The notes beneath the pieces were generated by a model. It was not told the origin of the DNA, did no database searches, and was given only the letters and a program-made list of their open reading frames with translations. The position numbers and the translations under genes were made by a program. Source: Burkholderia aenigmatica (GTDB lineage: Bacteria; Pseudomonadota; Gammaproteobacteria; Burkholderiales; Burkholderiaceae). From it: a stretch of 64,000 nt of DNA. The stretch is from the NCBI RefSeq assembly GCF_902499175.1, contig NZ_CABVQC010000010.1, positions 1 through 64,000 on the forward strand, read 5' to 3'. Below, in pieces: positions 48,101-56,193 of the stretch. How positions within the stretch are numbered: position 1 is the first letter of the stretch; each line of letters begins with the position of its first letter.

Positions 48101-50725
48101 AACGGCGCGGCGGGCACGAACGTGAACCTCGGCGCGAATGCGCTGACGCTGAACGGCAGTAGCAACGGCACGTTCGGCGGTGCGATCGGCGGCACGGGTG
48201 GCGTGACGTTCGCGGGCACCGGCACGCAGACGCTGACGGGCGCGAACACCTACACCGGCGGCACGACGATCAACGGCGGCAGCACGCTGGCGCTCGGCGC
48301 AGGCGGCAGCCTCGCGTCGGGCAGCGCAGTGAACCTCGCCGGCTCGGGTGCAACGTTCAACGTGAGTGGCGCGACGGGCGCGCAGACGATCGGCGCGTTG
48401 AACGGCGCGGCCGGCACGACCGTCAACCTCGGCACGAACGCGCTGACCTTGAACGGTAGTGGCAGCGCAGCGTTCGGCGGGACGATCGGCGGGTCGGGCG
48501 GCGTGACGGTTGCCGGCAGCGGCACACAGACACTGACGGGTGCCAACACCTACACGGGCGGCACGACCATCAACGGCGGCAGCACGCTGGCACTCGGCGC
48601 GGGCGGCAGCCTGGCATCGGGCAGCGCAGTGAATCTCGCGGGCACGGGGGCGACGTTCGACGTGAGCGGCGCGACGGGCGCGCAGACGATCGGCACGTTG
48701 AACGGCGCGGCCGGCGCGAGCGTCAATCTCGGCGCCAATGCGCTGACGTTGAACGGTAGCGGCAACGGCAACGGCAGCTTCGGCGGGACGATCGGCGGGG
48801 CGGGCGGCGTGACGATCGCCGGCACCGGTATTCAGACGCTGACGGGGGCGAACACCTACACGGGCGGCACGACGATCGCGGCCGGTGGCGCGCTGCAACT
48901 CGGCAACGGCGGCACGTCGGGCAGCGTCGCCGGCAATGTCGTCGACAACGGCGCGCTGATCGTCAATCAATCCGGCAACGTGACGATGGCAAGCGTGCTG
49001 TCCGGTGCGGGTTCGCTGACGCAGGCCGGCAGCGGGCAACTGACGTTGACGGGCACCAGCACGCTGAGCGGCCCGACCACGGTCAGCGCGGGCACGCTCG
49101 CCGTCAATGGTTCGCTCGGCCAGTCGACCGTGACCGTGCAGAACGGTGCGACGGTCACGGGCACCGGCACGATCGGCGGCCTCGTGGTGCAGGGCGGCGC
49201 GACGGCGGCCGCGCCGCAGCCTGGCGCGGCGCTGAACGTGGGCGGCAACGTCACGTTCCAGCCGGGCTCGACCTTCCAGGTCGCGGCCTCGCCGCAGCAA
49301 AGCGGCAGCCTCGCGGCGGGCGGCACGGCGACGCTGAACGGCGGTACCGTGCAGGTGCTCGCGAACCAGAGCGGCTACCAGCCGAGCACGACCTACACGA
49401 TCGTGACCGCGGCGTCGGGCGTGCAGGGCGCGTTCAGCCAGGTGAATGCGAACTACGCGTTCCTCGCGCCGACGCTCAGCTACGACCCGAATCACGTGTA
49501 CCTGCGGCTGGTCGAGAACGGCACGTCGCTGCCCGACGTCGCGACGACGCCCAACCAGCGCTCGGTCGCGACCGCGCTCGGCGGGCTCGGCGCCGGCAAT
49601 CCGCTGTACGACGCGGTGCTGACGACCGACGTGGCCACCGCACGCCGCGCCTACGGGCTGCTCGACGGCGAACTGCAGGCGAGCCTGAAGAGCATGCTGC
49701 TGCTCGACAGCCGCTATGTGCGCGACGCGGTGACCGATCGCGTCCGTCAGGGCCTCGCGCCCGGATCGGGCCCGCTCGCCGCGCTGTCGTCGGGTGGTGC
49801 AGCCTTGTGCGGCGACAACACGGGCGGCGCGGTCGACCCGACGGTGCCGCCGGAGCGCCGGATCGGCTCGCGCGAGGGCTGCTACGGCGGCACGCCTTAC
49901 CAGCCGGTCGTCTGGGGGCAGGCGTTCGGCGGCCGCAGCCGGCTCACCGGCGACGGCAACGCGTCGACGATCAACCGCAGCATGACCGGCTTCATCGCCG
50001 GTGCCGACATGGCGCTCAACGACAAGTGGCGGGCGGGTCTGGCCGCGGGTGTCACGCACAGCTCGCTCGACAACGACCAGAGTTCGTCGGCGTCGGTGAA
50101 CAGCTACTACCTGTCGCTGTACGGCGGCGCGCAGTACGGTGCGCTCGGTGTGCGCGGCGGCGCGTCGTACACGTGGTACCGGATCAACAGCGACCGTTCC
50201 CCGGGCTTCGCGGGCTTCTCCGATCACGACTCGGCCGGCTACGACGCGAATTCGGCGCAGGTGTTCGGCGAAGTCGGCTACGCGCTGCCGGTCGGGCCGG
50301 TGGCGATCGAACCGTTCGCGGGCCTCGCGTATGTGAACCTGCATACCGACGGTTATTCGGAAACCGGTGGCGCGGCCGCGCTGCGTGCCGGCGGCGAGAC
50401 GACCCACGTCGGCTTCTCGACGCTCGGTTTGCGCGCGGCGTCGCAGCTCGGCGCGATCGCGAGCGGCACGTTCACCGCGCGCGGAACGGTCGGCTGGCGG
50501 CATGCGTTCGGCAACGTGCGGCCGTCGTCGGCGTTCACGTTCGCGAACGGCGGTACGTCGTTCCAGGTATCGGGCGTGCCGATTGCTCGCGACAGCGCCG
50601 TCCTCGAGGCCGGCATCGACGCGAACATCACGAAGCGCCTGACGCTCGGCGTCACGTACAGCGGCCAGTACGGCAGCGGCGTGCGCGACAACGCCATCCT
50701 CGGCAACATCCTGTGGAAGTTCTGA
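42113..50725 (+). CDS. Giant type Va autotransporter with PATR beta-strand repeats
   Basis: The 2870-residue protein has a signal peptide (residues 1-37, ending VPAYA). The N-terminal passenger (38-390) contains short NNGTI/NSGTI-type repeats. A long array of autotransporter-associated beta-strand repeats (about 390-2260) has TLTGANTYTGGTTINGGSTL as its hallmark word. A non-repeated linker with an autochaperone-like part (2265-2590) and a C-terminal 12-strand barrel (about 2599-2870) ending NILWKF follow. The passenger should fold as a very long beta-helix on the cell surface and act in adhesion or aggregation. The ATG at 42113 has GAGGGA upstream; the frame to 41999 adds no signal-like sequence. 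No cysteine protease or lipase motif was seen. Confidence 0.93.
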   Translation: MNLARSYKAGEPFPRLLLPTGVFLALSGAGIVPAYAGCVAAGTTVSCSGAANPLAPSYSNSANNINATVNPGGSVGVLLGVGGTAMSLTGSGVTLTNNGTIDPSVLGTGLGVLSSGTVVGNSAASVTNVTNNGTMNGSTGMAISGVTGMALAVQNGTGGTTTINNTGSIGSTPLVGATLVGADAPVVAAYGGAAVNMTNSGTITGRVSLGSNGTPGAGNTFVNSGTINGGVSMGANSTNTFTAVTGSSVNSAGGTGGAFNITVGPVTLGVATTGTVDGGAGGNNTLVLQQGAAANGTIAVNNYINFNHLNVATGNWTINGASNVQDATLSGGVAIIGNDASLGTGTITATGGTLQAGAAGLNVSNNVALGAGGLTVQGSTGLTLSGAVAGGGALTKNDGGTLTLSGASTYTGGTNLNAGGLVVGNNAALGTGALNVNGSATLDTSANTTLNNTVNLATGTTLTVGGSNNLGLAGSINGTGGLVKNGAATLTLTGANTYTGNTTINSGTLALGAGGSLAATGTVNLSGVGATFDMSNASGTQTIGALAGAAGTNVNLGGNSLTLDGTGNTTYAGTIGGSGGVTLAGTGTQTLSGANVYTGGTNLNGGSLVVGSNTALGSGALNVNGPSSLDATTNVSLANNVNVATGTTLTLGGSTNLGLGGTVSGGGGLVKNGAATVTLSGANNYAGGTTLNAGGLVLGNNSALGTGALTVGGAAMLDTTTSLSVNNGVNLATGSTLTLGGSNALTLNGGITGAGGLVKDGAATTTLTAANTYTGGTTINAGTLALGAGGSLAATGGVNLAGAGAALDLSAATSAQSIGALSGVAGTNVSLGANALTLGGTASGTFSGAIGGSGSLTLAGTGTQTLNGASTYSGGTNLNTGSSVVLGNNTALGTGGLNVAGTATLDTNASLSVANAVNLANGSTLTLGGSNALALNGGISGAGGLVKNGPATTTLTGVNTYTGGTTINAGTLAVGAGGSLAATGAVNLANAGAALDLSTATSAQTVGALSGVTGTIVNLGGNGLTLGGTASGTFSGVIGGAGSLTLAGTGTQTLTGANVYTGGTNLNSGGLVLGNSGALGGGALNVGGAATLDTSASLSVNNAVNLATGATLTLGGSNALTLNGGITGAGGLVKDGAATTTLTSAANYTGGTTINAGTLALGAGGSLAATGAVNVAGAGATLDLSGATGAQTIGALSGVAGSAVNLGGNGLTLSGTASGNFGGTIGGTGGLTVAGTGTQTLSGANTYTGGTTINGGSTLALGAGGSLASTGTVNLAGAGATFNLGGASGGQTLGALTGVAGTNVNLGANALTLSGSTNGTFGGVIGGTGSVTFAGTGTQTLTGANTYTGGTTVGAGGTLALGAGGSLAATGAVNLAGAGATFNLSGASGAQSIGALNGAAGTNVNLGGNGLTLSGTASGTFGGAIGGTGGVTFAGTGTQTLTGANTYTGGTTINGGSTLALGAGGSLASGSAVNLAGTGATFNLSGASGAQTLGTLSGIAGTNVNLGANALTLNGSANGTFGGAIGGTGGVTFAGTGTQTLTGANTYTGGTTINGGSTLALVAGGSLASGGAVNLAGTGATFNLSGASGALTIGALNGAAGTNVNLGANALTLSGTASGTFGGAIGGTGGVTFAGTGTQTLTGANAYTGGTTIDAGSTLALGSGGSLASGSAVNLAGVGATFNLSGATGAQTLGTLSGVTGTNVNLGANALTLNGSTNGTFGGVLGGTGGVTFAGTGTQTLTGANTYTGGTTINGGSTLALGAGGSLASGSAVNLAGTGATFNLSGASGAQTLGALTGAAGTNVNLGANALTLNGSGNNTFGGTIGGTGSVTFAGTGTQTLTGANAYTGGTTINGGSTLALGAGGSLASGSAVNLAGTGATFNLGGASGAQALGALNGAAGTNVNLGANALTLSGTASGTFGGAIGGTGGVTFAGTGTQTLTGANTYAGGTTIGTGSTLALGAGGSLASGSAVNLAGAGATFNLSGATGAQTLGALNGAAGTNVNLGANALTLNGSSNGTFGGAIGGTGGVTFAGTGTQTLTGANTYTGGTTINGGSTLALGAGGSLASGSAVNLAGSGATFNVSGATGAQTIGALNGAAGTTVNLGTNALTLNGSGSAAFGGTIGGSGGVTVAGSGTQTLTGANTYTGGTTINGGSTLALGAGGSLASGSAVNLAGTGATFDVSGATGAQTIGTLNGAAGASVNLGANALTLNGSGNGNGSFGGTIGGAGGVTIAGTGIQTLTGANTYTGGTTIAAGGALQLGNGGTSGSVAGNVVDNGALIVNQSGNVTMASVLSGAGSLTQAGSGQLTLTGTSTLSGPTTVSAGTLAVNGSLGQSTVTVQNGATVTGTGTIGGLVVQGGATAAAPQPGAALNVGGNVTFQPGSTFQVAASPQQSGSLAAGGTATLNGGTVQVLANQSGYQPSTTYTIVTAASGVQGAFSQVNANYAFLAPTLSYDPNHVYLRLVENGTSLPDVATTPNQRSVATALGGLGAGNPLYDAVLTTDVATARRAYGLLDGELQASLKSMLLLDSRYVRDAVTDRVRQGLAPGSGPLAALSSGGAALCGDNTGGAVDPTVPPERRIGSREGCYGGTPYQPVVWGQAFGGRSRLTGDGNASTINRSMTGFIAGADMALNDKWRAGLAAGVTHSSLDNDQSSSASVNSYYLSLYGGAQYGALGVRGGASYTWYRINSDRSPGFAGFSDHDSAGYDANSAQVFGEVGYALPVGPVAIEPFAGLAYVNLHTDGYSETGGAAALRAGGETTHVGFSTLGLRAASQLGAIASGTFTARGTVGWRHAFGNVRPSSAFTFANGGTSFQVSGVPIARDSAVLEAGIDANITKRLTLGVTYSGQYGSGVRDNAILGNILWKF
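43280..48960 (+). repeat. 20-copy intragenic repeat array in the autotransporter passenger
   Basis: The TYTGGT-type word recurs 20 times, at about 43338, 43600, 43897, 44158, 44420, 44720, 44985, 45286, 45548, 45843 and then every 300 bp to 48543, finishing at about 48849. The first half mixes units of about 87 and 99 residues. The second half has an exact 100-residue period; the final step is 306 bp because of a two-residue insertion. Adjacent late units are nearly identical in DNA, which indicates recent duplication. Confidence 0.93.
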
Positions 50726-50744
50726 CCGACGCCTGACGTGCCTG

Positions 50745-50793
50745 CGCGATGCCCCGCGGCGACGACCCCGTCGCAGGGCATCGCGTCTTTTTC
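50745..50793 (+). terminator. Intrinsic terminator of the autotransporter gene
   Basis: CGCGATGCCC (50745-50754) pairs perfectly with GGGCATCGCG (50776-50785). The inside refolds as GCGACG/CGTCGC around an ACCC loop. A TCTTTTTC run follows. It begins 20 bp after the stop codon. Confidence 0.92.
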
Positions 50794-50877
50794 GTCGCTG
50801 CGCACGTCCCCCGTTCTGTCCTATCCTGTGCGAAACACGCGACGCGCCGCGCGTTGCGACCCGACACAGGAGCATCG

Positions 50878-53100
50878 ATGCCGAATCACGCTGAAGCCAC
50901 GACGACCCAGGCGCCGCAAGCCGCGCCTGTTGCCCCGACCGCAGCGTCGGTCCCCGCATTCATCGCGCCCGAAGCCGATCCGCAGGCACTGGCGCGCAAC
51001 AACCAGTACGTCCTGAAATCCGGTGACGCGTTCGTGGTCAGCGACGCGCTCGGCGACATCGGCGGTCACGACGACGGCCTGTTCGTCGACGACATGCGCG
51101 TGCTGTCGAAGTGGCGCCTGACTTTCGGCGGCCGCGCGCCGTCGCTGCTGTCGGGCGCGACGAGCGCCGACAACGCATCGTTCACCGCGCACCTGACGAA
51201 CCGCCCGCTGCCGCCGCTCGGCGGCCACGAAACGCCGGAAGGGGTGATCCACATCGAGCGGATGCGCGTGCTCGCGGGCGACGTGCTTTACGAGGCGCTG
51301 ACGCTGACGAACTACGGCGCGAGCGAAGCCGAGGTGCCGCTGTCGCTGTCGTTCGCGGCCGATTTCAAGGACATGTTCGAGGTGCGCGGCACGCAGCGCC
51401 CGAAGCGCGGCACGGTCGTTGCGCCGCGCGTCGACGCGGGCGCGGTGCGGCTGCGCTACGACGGCCTCGACAGTGTCGAGCGCAACGTAACCGTGCATTT
51501 TTCGCCGGCGCCCGACGCGCTGTCGGTCGATCGTGCCGATTACACGCTGACGATCGCCGCACAGGCCTGCGTGTCGATCTACCTGACCGTCGATGCGACG
51601 CTCGGTCCGGTGCATGCGGAAGCACCGGGGTGTGGCCGTGTCGCGCTGCGCACCGCGCTCGTCGGCGTGCACCGCGAAATGCGCGCGCGACGCGAATCGA
51701 TGGCGCGCGTGAACACCGGCAATCCGCTGTTCGACGCGTGGCTCGACCGTTCGCTCGCGGATCTCGGGTTGCTCACGACACAGCTCGACACGGGGCCGTA
51801 CCCGTATGCGGGCATTCCGTGGTTCTCCACGCCGTTCGGCCGCGATGCGGTGATCACGTCGCTGCAGATGCTGTGGCTGCAGCCGTCGCTCGCGCGCGGC
51901 GTGCTGCGGTTCCTGGCCGAGCACCAGGCGCGCGAGACGTCCGCATTCCGCGACGCGGAGCCCGGCAAGATCATGCACGAGTTCCGCCGCAGCGAGATGG
52001 CCGCGACGGGCGAGGTGCCGTTCGCGCTGTACTACGGCGGTGTCGATACGACGCCGCTGTTCATCGTGCTCGCGGGCGCGTATGTCGAACGCACCGGCGA
52101 CGATGCGCTGATCGACGAGCTGTGGCCCGCGCTCGAGCGTGCCGCGCAATGGGTGATCGACAAGTGCGACCGCAATCCTTACGGACTGCTCGATTATCAG
52201 CGCACGTCGGAGCGCGGCCTCGCGAACCAGGGCTGGAAGGACAGCCACGATTCGGTGTTCCACGCGGACGGCCGCTTCCCGGACGGGCCGATCGCGCTCG
52301 TCGAAGTGCAGGCGTATGCGTGCGCGGCGCTCGATGCGATGTCGATGTGCTCGCACCGGCGCGGCCACGCGGCCGACGCCACGCGCTACGCATTGCGCGC
52401 GAAGACGCTGCGCGAGCAGGTCGATGCACTGTTCTGGATGCCGGAAGGCGATTTCTACGGCATCGCGCTCGACGGTCATGGCGACCTGTGCCGCGTGTTC
52501 GCATCGAACGCGGGCCACCTGCTCGCGTTCGGGCTGCCCGATGCCGAGCGCGGTGCGGCGGTCGCCGGTGTGCTCGGCTCGGCACTGTTCCAGACGGGCT
52601 GGGGTATCCGCACGCTCGCGGCCGGCCAGCCGCGTTTCAACCCGATGGCGTATCACAACGGCTCGGTATGGCCGCACGACAATGCGCTGATCGCGCGCGG
52701 ACTGGCGCGCTACGGCGACAAGACGGCCGCGGTGAACCTGCTGCGCGCGCTGTTCGAGGCGGCGGTGAGCTTCGAGATGCGCCTGCCCGAGCTGTTCTGC
52801 GGGTTCCCGCGCCGGCGCGGCGAACCGCCGACCGCGTATCCGGTCGCCTGCCTGCCGCAAGCGTGGGCGGCCGGTGCGCCGTTCATGATGCTGCAGGCCT
52901 GCCTCGGCGTGAGCATCGATGCGTCGCGCCACGAGGTGCGGGTCGAGCGCCCGGCGCTGCCGGAAGGCGTCGACTGGCTGCGGATCGACGCGCTGCGCGT
53001 CGGCGACGAAACCGTGTCGCTCACCTTCCGCCGCGTCGACGGCCAGGTTGTCGCATCGGCGGAGCAGCCGGGCCGCGTGAAGGTGGTCGCGGTGCTGTAA
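50878..53100 (+). CDS. Glycogen-debranching-type amylo-alpha-1,6-glucosidase family protein
   Basis: The 740-residue protein has an N-terminal glycogen-debranching domain (about 45-245; LKSGDAFVVSDALGDIGG, GLFVDDMRVLSKWRL) and a C-terminal (alpha/alpha)6-barrel glucosidase domain (about 290-720; GIPWFSTPFGRDAVITSLQ, LANQGWKDSHDSVFHADG, NGSVWPHDNALIARGL). Acidic residues in WKDSHDS and WPHDN match the active-site regions of this GH family. It probably trims alpha-glucan or a related oligosaccharide in the cytoplasm. No glycogen synthesis genes lie nearby. ACAGGAG upstream of 50878 sets the start. Confidence 0.9.
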   Translation: MPNHAEATTTQAPQAAPVAPTAASVPAFIAPEADPQALARNNQYVLKSGDAFVVSDALGDIGGHDDGLFVDDMRVLSKWRLTFGGRAPSLLSGATSADNASFTAHLTNRPLPPLGGHETPEGVIHIERMRVLAGDVLYEALTLTNYGASEAEVPLSLSFAADFKDMFEVRGTQRPKRGTVVAPRVDAGAVRLRYDGLDSVERNVTVHFSPAPDALSVDRADYTLTIAAQACVSIYLTVDATLGPVHAEAPGCGRVALRTALVGVHREMRARRESMARVNTGNPLFDAWLDRSLADLGLLTTQLDTGPYPYAGIPWFSTPFGRDAVITSLQMLWLQPSLARGVLRFLAEHQARETSAFRDAEPGKIMHEFRRSEMAATGEVPFALYYGGVDTTPLFIVLAGAYVERTGDDALIDELWPALERAAQWVIDKCDRNPYGLLDYQRTSERGLANQGWKDSHDSVFHADGRFPDGPIALVEVQAYACAALDAMSMCSHRRGHAADATRYALRAKTLREQVDALFWMPEGDFYGIALDGHGDLCRVFASNAGHLLAFGLPDAERGAAVAGVLGSALFQTGWGIRTLAAGQPRFNPMAYHNGSVWPHDNALIARGLARYGDKTAAVNLLRALFEAAVSFEMRLPELFCGFPRRRGEPPTAYPVACLPQAWAAGAPFMMLQACLGVSIDASRHEVRVERPALPEGVDWLRIDALRVGDETVSLTFRRVDGQVVASAEQPGRVKVVAVL

Positions 53101-53196
53101 CGTGGTGCTGCGCGAGCGTTGCGCGATGTCGCGCCACGTTCGCGCGCAGCGGCATAGAATCGTGACATGACCCTTGAACGATGGCGGAGGTAGACG

Positions 53197-53448
53197 ATGA
53201 CGACCGACAACCGGCCCGACGACAGCGAGCACAAGCTCGAGAATCTGGAAGCGGCGGTCGACCACCTGCACAAGTCGATCGAATCGCGGAGCATCGCGGT
53301 CGGCGCGGCGAAGGGGATCCTGTTCAGCCTGATCGAAACGCTTGGCGCGCTGATCGGCGATCCCGACCTGCCCGAGCATGCGCGCTCGGGCTACGAGGCG
53401 CTGCGCGACAAGGCGAGCGAATTGCGCGGCGGGCTTGACCGGCATTGA
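53197..53448 (+). CDS. Small hypothetical helical protein
   Basis: The 83-residue charged protein is predicted to be two or three helices (HKLENLEAAVDHLHKSIESR, a small hydrophobic stretch AVGAAKGILFSLIETLGALI, then an amphipathic tail). No family is recognised. A strong GGAGG lies 8-12 bases upstream of the ATG at 53197. It starts 97 bp after the glucosidase and may share its transcript. Confidence 0.7.
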   Translation: MTTDNRPDDSEHKLENLEAAVDHLHKSIESRSIAVGAAKGILFSLIETLGALIGDPDLPEHARSGYEALRDKASELRGGLDRH

Positions 53449-53554
53449 TGCGCGGATGGCGCCGGCGCTTGCCGCACGGGCTGCGCCGGTGCTGCCCGAT
53501 TCTGCAGAAGAAGCACAAAACCCCGTGCGCTCAATGAGTTAGGCGGCTGATGCG

Positions 53555-53590
53555 CAGGATATCCACAAGCTTGCCAACACAATCTGTGGA
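53555..53590 (+). repeat. 36-bp DnaA-box-like inverted element, copy 1
   Basis: ATATCCACA and TGTGGAGAA flank a 17-base spacer containing TTGCCAACA. All nine copies share this architecture and spacing. Confidence 0.85.
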
Positions 53591-53720
53591 GAACCGGCCG
53601 GCCTCCGGCCGGGTGCGCGGCGCGGGCCGGGCGAAAGCGCGTGCGCTGCCACACGGTTGACCGTGTAAGGTTCGTGTATTGAATCCCCTTTTGTATCAGG
53701 GTGTTACGCGTCGCATTGAA

Positions 53721-53756
53721 ATGATATCCACAGGTTTGCCAACATATTCTGTGGAT
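53721..53756 (+). repeat. 36-bp DnaA-box-like inverted element, copy 2
   Basis: The right arm TGTGGATAA (53750-53758) is the exact complement of the consensus DnaA box TTATCCACA. The left arm is ATATCCACA. Confidence 0.85.
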
Positions 53757-53896
53757 AACTCGCAATCGATTGCGTCGTGACAGTTGAGGATCGGGCGCGC
53801 CGGAGGCCGGCGTGCGAAGCCCGTGCACACGGGCTGCCCGATGTCTGCGTCGGTGCGCTAATTCGTGCGCGATCAAGGGCTTAGATCCCGGGTACC

Positions 53897-53932
53897 CAGG
53901 ATATCCACATCCTTGCCAACACTTTCTGTGGA
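53897..53932 (+). repeat. 36-bp DnaA-box-like inverted element, copy 3
   Basis: The arms are ATATCCACA and TGTGGACAA, and the spacer includes TTGCCAACA. It ends 15 bp before the penR stop. The left flank carries GATCAAGGGCTTAG. Confidence 0.85.
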
Positions 53933-53946
53933 CAAGCAGGGCCGTG

Positions 53947-54837
53947 TCATTCGGCCTGCGCAGTCTCGGCCGCTTCGGCCACGATCCAGTCGCGAAAGAG
54001 CGTCATGGCCGGTGTGAGCGGCTTCGACTTCAGCGAGGTGAGCCAGTAGCCGCCGGCGCACACGTCGATGTCGAGCGGCCGCGCGAGCAGGCCGAGCTGC
54101 AGTTCGCGCTCGAACATGCGCGCCGGCGCGAGCGCGACGCCCGCGCCCTGCATCGCGGCCTCGACCATCAGCCGCGACGAATCGAACACGGGACCGTTGA
54201 CCGCCCACGGCGCGAGCTGCGCGGCCTCGAACCAGCCGAGCCATTCGTCGGTGCGGTAGGAGCGCAGCAGCGTTTCGTTCGCGAGATCGGCCGGCTGCGC
54301 GAGGCGCCGCGCGATATCCGGCGCGCACAGCGCGGTGAGCGGCGCGTCGAGCAGGCGCTCGTTGCGCGTCGTCGGCCAGTTGCCTTCCCCGAAACGAATC
54401 GCGAAGTCGAGGCCCTCGGCGGCGAGATCGACGACGTTGTTGTTGGTTCGCAGCCGCAACTCGACAAATGGGTGCGTATCGCCGAACTGCTTCAAGCGCG
54501 GCATTAGCCAGCCTATGGCAAAGGTGCCGACGACACCGAGCGTCAACACCTCGTGGAAGCGCCCGCCGTCGAACTGCTTGAGCACCGTCTCGATGCGGCT
54601 GAACGCGTCGCTGAGCACCGGCAGCAGCGCGCGCCCCTCGTCGGTGAGCCCGAGGCCGCGCGGCAGCCGTATGAACAGCGTGCAGCCGAGCCGCTCCTCG
54701 AGCGAACGCACCTGCTGGCTGACCGCGGCCTGGGTCACGCTCAGCTCGAGGCCGGCGCGCGTGAAGTTCAGGTGGCGCGCCGACGATTCGAACGCGCGCA
54801 GCGCATTGAGCGGAAGATGAGGGCGGAGCTTAGTCAT
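53947..54837 (-). CDS. penR: PenR/AmpR-type LysR regulator of the beta-lactamase
   Basis: The 296-residue LysR protein has the AmpR-like opening LPLNALRAFESSARHLNFTRAGLELSVTQAAVSQQVR, read in two pieces over residues 9-45, and an effector domain with LRTNNNVVDLAAEGLDFAIRFGEGNWP. In AmpR-type regulators this domain senses cell-wall fragments and switches the divergent beta-lactamase gene. The gene is divergent from the class A enzyme with 128 bp between starts, which is the penR-penA arrangement of Burkholderia. It ends beside repeat copy 3. Confidence 0.9.
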   Translation of the reverse strand: MTKLRPHLPLNALRAFESSARHLNFTRAGLELSVTQAAVSQQVRSLEERLGCTLFIRLPRGLGLTDEGRALLPVLSDAFSRIETVLKQFDGGRFHEVLTLGVVGTFAIGWLMPRLKQFGDTHPFVELRLRTNNNVVDLAAEGLDFAIRFGEGNWPTTRNERLLDAPLTALCAPDIARRLAQPADLANETLLRSYRTDEWLGWFEAAQLAPWAVNGPVFDSSRLMVEAAMQGAGVALAPARMFERELQLGLLARPLDIDVCAGGYWLTSLKSKPLTPAMTLFRDWIVAEAAETAQAE

Positions 54838-54845
54838 AAGAATTT

Positions 54846-54900
54846 CTATCGTCAGCGCTCAATTATCGTTGCTTGTCAGGTAACCGTAAAGTGTCGATAG
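54846..54900. promoter_or_regulatory. penR-penA divergent control region
   Basis: The 128-bp region between the two starts contains CTATCG (54846-54851) and its complement CGATAG (54895-54900) at its flanks, with an AT-richer centre. A PenR site overlapping both promoters is expected from the AmpR model, but the exact operator cannot be fixed by eye. Confidence 0.45.
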
Positions 54901-54965
54901 TGCTGTCTCGCCGGCCGGGCGTTTTTACCACCTTTTCGCCTTCATTCCACCACAAGACAACCGAC

Positions 54966-55913
54966 ATGACCCATTCACCGAAACGTCGAACCCTGTTGCT
55001 GGCTGCCGCGACGGCGCCGCTCGTTTTGACCGCCACCGCGTGCGCGGCGCAGCAGACCGCCGCACCGGACCCGGCGAGCGAGGCCACCGCGGCGGCCGCG
55101 GCGGCCACGGCCGCCTGGCTCGATGCGGAGATGTACGAGGCGCTGGCTGCGCTCGAACGCGACGCGGGCGGCCGTCTCGGGGTGTGCGCGATCGATACCG
55201 CGAGCGGCCGGCGCGCGGAGCATCGCGTCAACGAGCGCTTCCCGTTCTGCAGCACGTTCAAGGCGATGCTGAGTGCGGCGGTGCTCGCGCAGAGCGTCGA
55301 CCGTCCGGCATTGCTGCAACAGCGCGTGACGTACGCAAAGGCCGACCTCGTCAACTATTCGCCGGTGACGGAGAAGCATATCGATGCGGGCATGACGGTC
55401 GCCGCGCTGTGCGAGGCCGCGATTCAGTACAGCGACAACTCGGCCGCGAACCTGCTGATGAAGCTGATCGGCGGCCCGTCGGCCGTGACCGCCTACGCGC
55501 GCTCGATCGGCGACGATGCGTTCCGGCTCGATCGATGGGAGACCGAACTGAATACCGCGCTGCCGGGCGACCTGCGCGACACGACGACGCCCGCCGCGAT
55601 GGCCGCGAGCATGCGCGTGCTGATGGTCGGCGAAGCACTGCCGGCCGCGCAGCGTGCGCAGCTCGTCACGTGGATGCGCGGCAACAAGGTCGGTGACAAG
55701 CGGATTCGTGCCGGCGTGCCGGCCGGGTGGAAGGTCGGCGACAAGACGGGCACTGGCGACTACGGGACGACGAACGACGCGGGCGTCATCTGGCCGACGT
55801 CGAGCGCGCCGATCGTGCTGGTCGTGTACTACACGCAGGCGCGTGCCGATGCGAAGGCGAAGGACGACGTGATTGCCGGGGTCGCGCGCATCGTGGCCAA
55901 GGCGTTCGGTTGA
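54966..55913 (+). CDS. penA: Class A beta-lactamase, Pen family
   Basis: The 315-residue protein has all class A motifs: STFK with Ser96 (Ambler 70) preceded by Cys95, SDN (156-158), the omega-loop ETELN with Glu192 (Ambler 166), and KTG (260-262). The family hydrolyses penicillins and, in Burkholderia variants, some cephalosporins. Position 238 is glycine, so the disulfide to Cys69 seen in KPC-like enzymes is absent. The signal has a twin-arginine motif (KRRTLLL) and Cys26 near its end, in line with Burkholderia Pen enzymes reported as Tat-exported lipoproteins. The divergent PenR is the likely controller. Confidence 0.94.
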   Translation: MTHSPKRRTLLLAAATAPLVLTATACAAQQTAAPDPASEATAAAAAATAAWLDAEMYEALAALERDAGGRLGVCAIDTASGRRAEHRVNERFPFCSTFKAMLSAAVLAQSVDRPALLQQRVTYAKADLVNYSPVTEKHIDAGMTVAALCEAAIQYSDNSAANLLMKLIGGPSAVTAYARSIGDDAFRLDRWETELNTALPGDLRDTTTPAAMAASMRVLMVGEALPAAQRAQLVTWMRGNKVGDKRIRAGVPAGWKVGDKTGTGDYGTTNDAGVIWPTSSAPIVLVVYYTQARADAKAKDDVIAGVARIVAKAFG

Positions 55914-56018
55914 GCAGGGCGGCGCGGCGTGCGTGACGAGATCCGCATGCACGCCGTGACTCTGTCGTGACCGGCGCATCGAAACGTTGTGCGATCAACG
56001 ACTTAGGTCACGCATGCT

Positions 56019-56054
56019 CAGGATATCCACATGCTTGCCAACAAAAATTGTGGA
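56019..56054 (+). repeat. 36-bp DnaA-box-like inverted element, copy 4
   Basis: The arms are ATATCCACA and TGTGGACAA. The left flank carries GATCAACGACTTAG. Confidence 0.85.
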
Positions 56055-56157
56055 CAAGCTCGTGCGCGGCCGCATTCGGCGCGGCGCGGGCCGCCGTGCC
56101 GCGTTTGAAGCGGCGCGGACAAAGTCTTTCGGATCAAGCGCTTGCCTGCGGTATGCG

Positions 56158-56193
56158 CAGGCTATCCACACGCTTGCCAACAAAATCTGTGGA
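56158..56193 (+). repeat. 36-bp DnaA-box-like inverted element, copy 5
   Basis: The arms are CTATCCACA and TGTGGACAA, and the spacer contains the invariant TTGCCAACA. Confidence 0.85.

Larger units (their letters stand above)
53449..53946. other. Convergent gap with three DnaA-box-like elements and several palindromes
   Basis: About 500 bp between a plus gene and penR (minus). It contains three 36-bp elements, the self-complementary hairpin CCGGCCGG-CCT-CCGGCCGG at 53594-53612, the perfect 14-bp palindrome CGCAATCGATTGCG at 53761-53774, and CGCCGG-AGG-CCGGCG at 53798-53812. No gene is supported. Confidence 0.7.

Noticed and set aside
44891..50959. A 2022-codon open frame antisense to the autotransporter (and 42128-43036 similarly)
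   Set aside because: It is a by-product of the GC-rich, repetitive sense strand. The translation is Arg/Ala-rich low complexity, without start signals or domains, while the sense strand has a signal peptide, PATR repeats and a barrel.
53561..53590. The 36-bp elements as intrinsic terminators
   Set aside because: The complementary arms are only 6 bp with a 17-base loop and no T-run; protein binding fits better than RNA folding.
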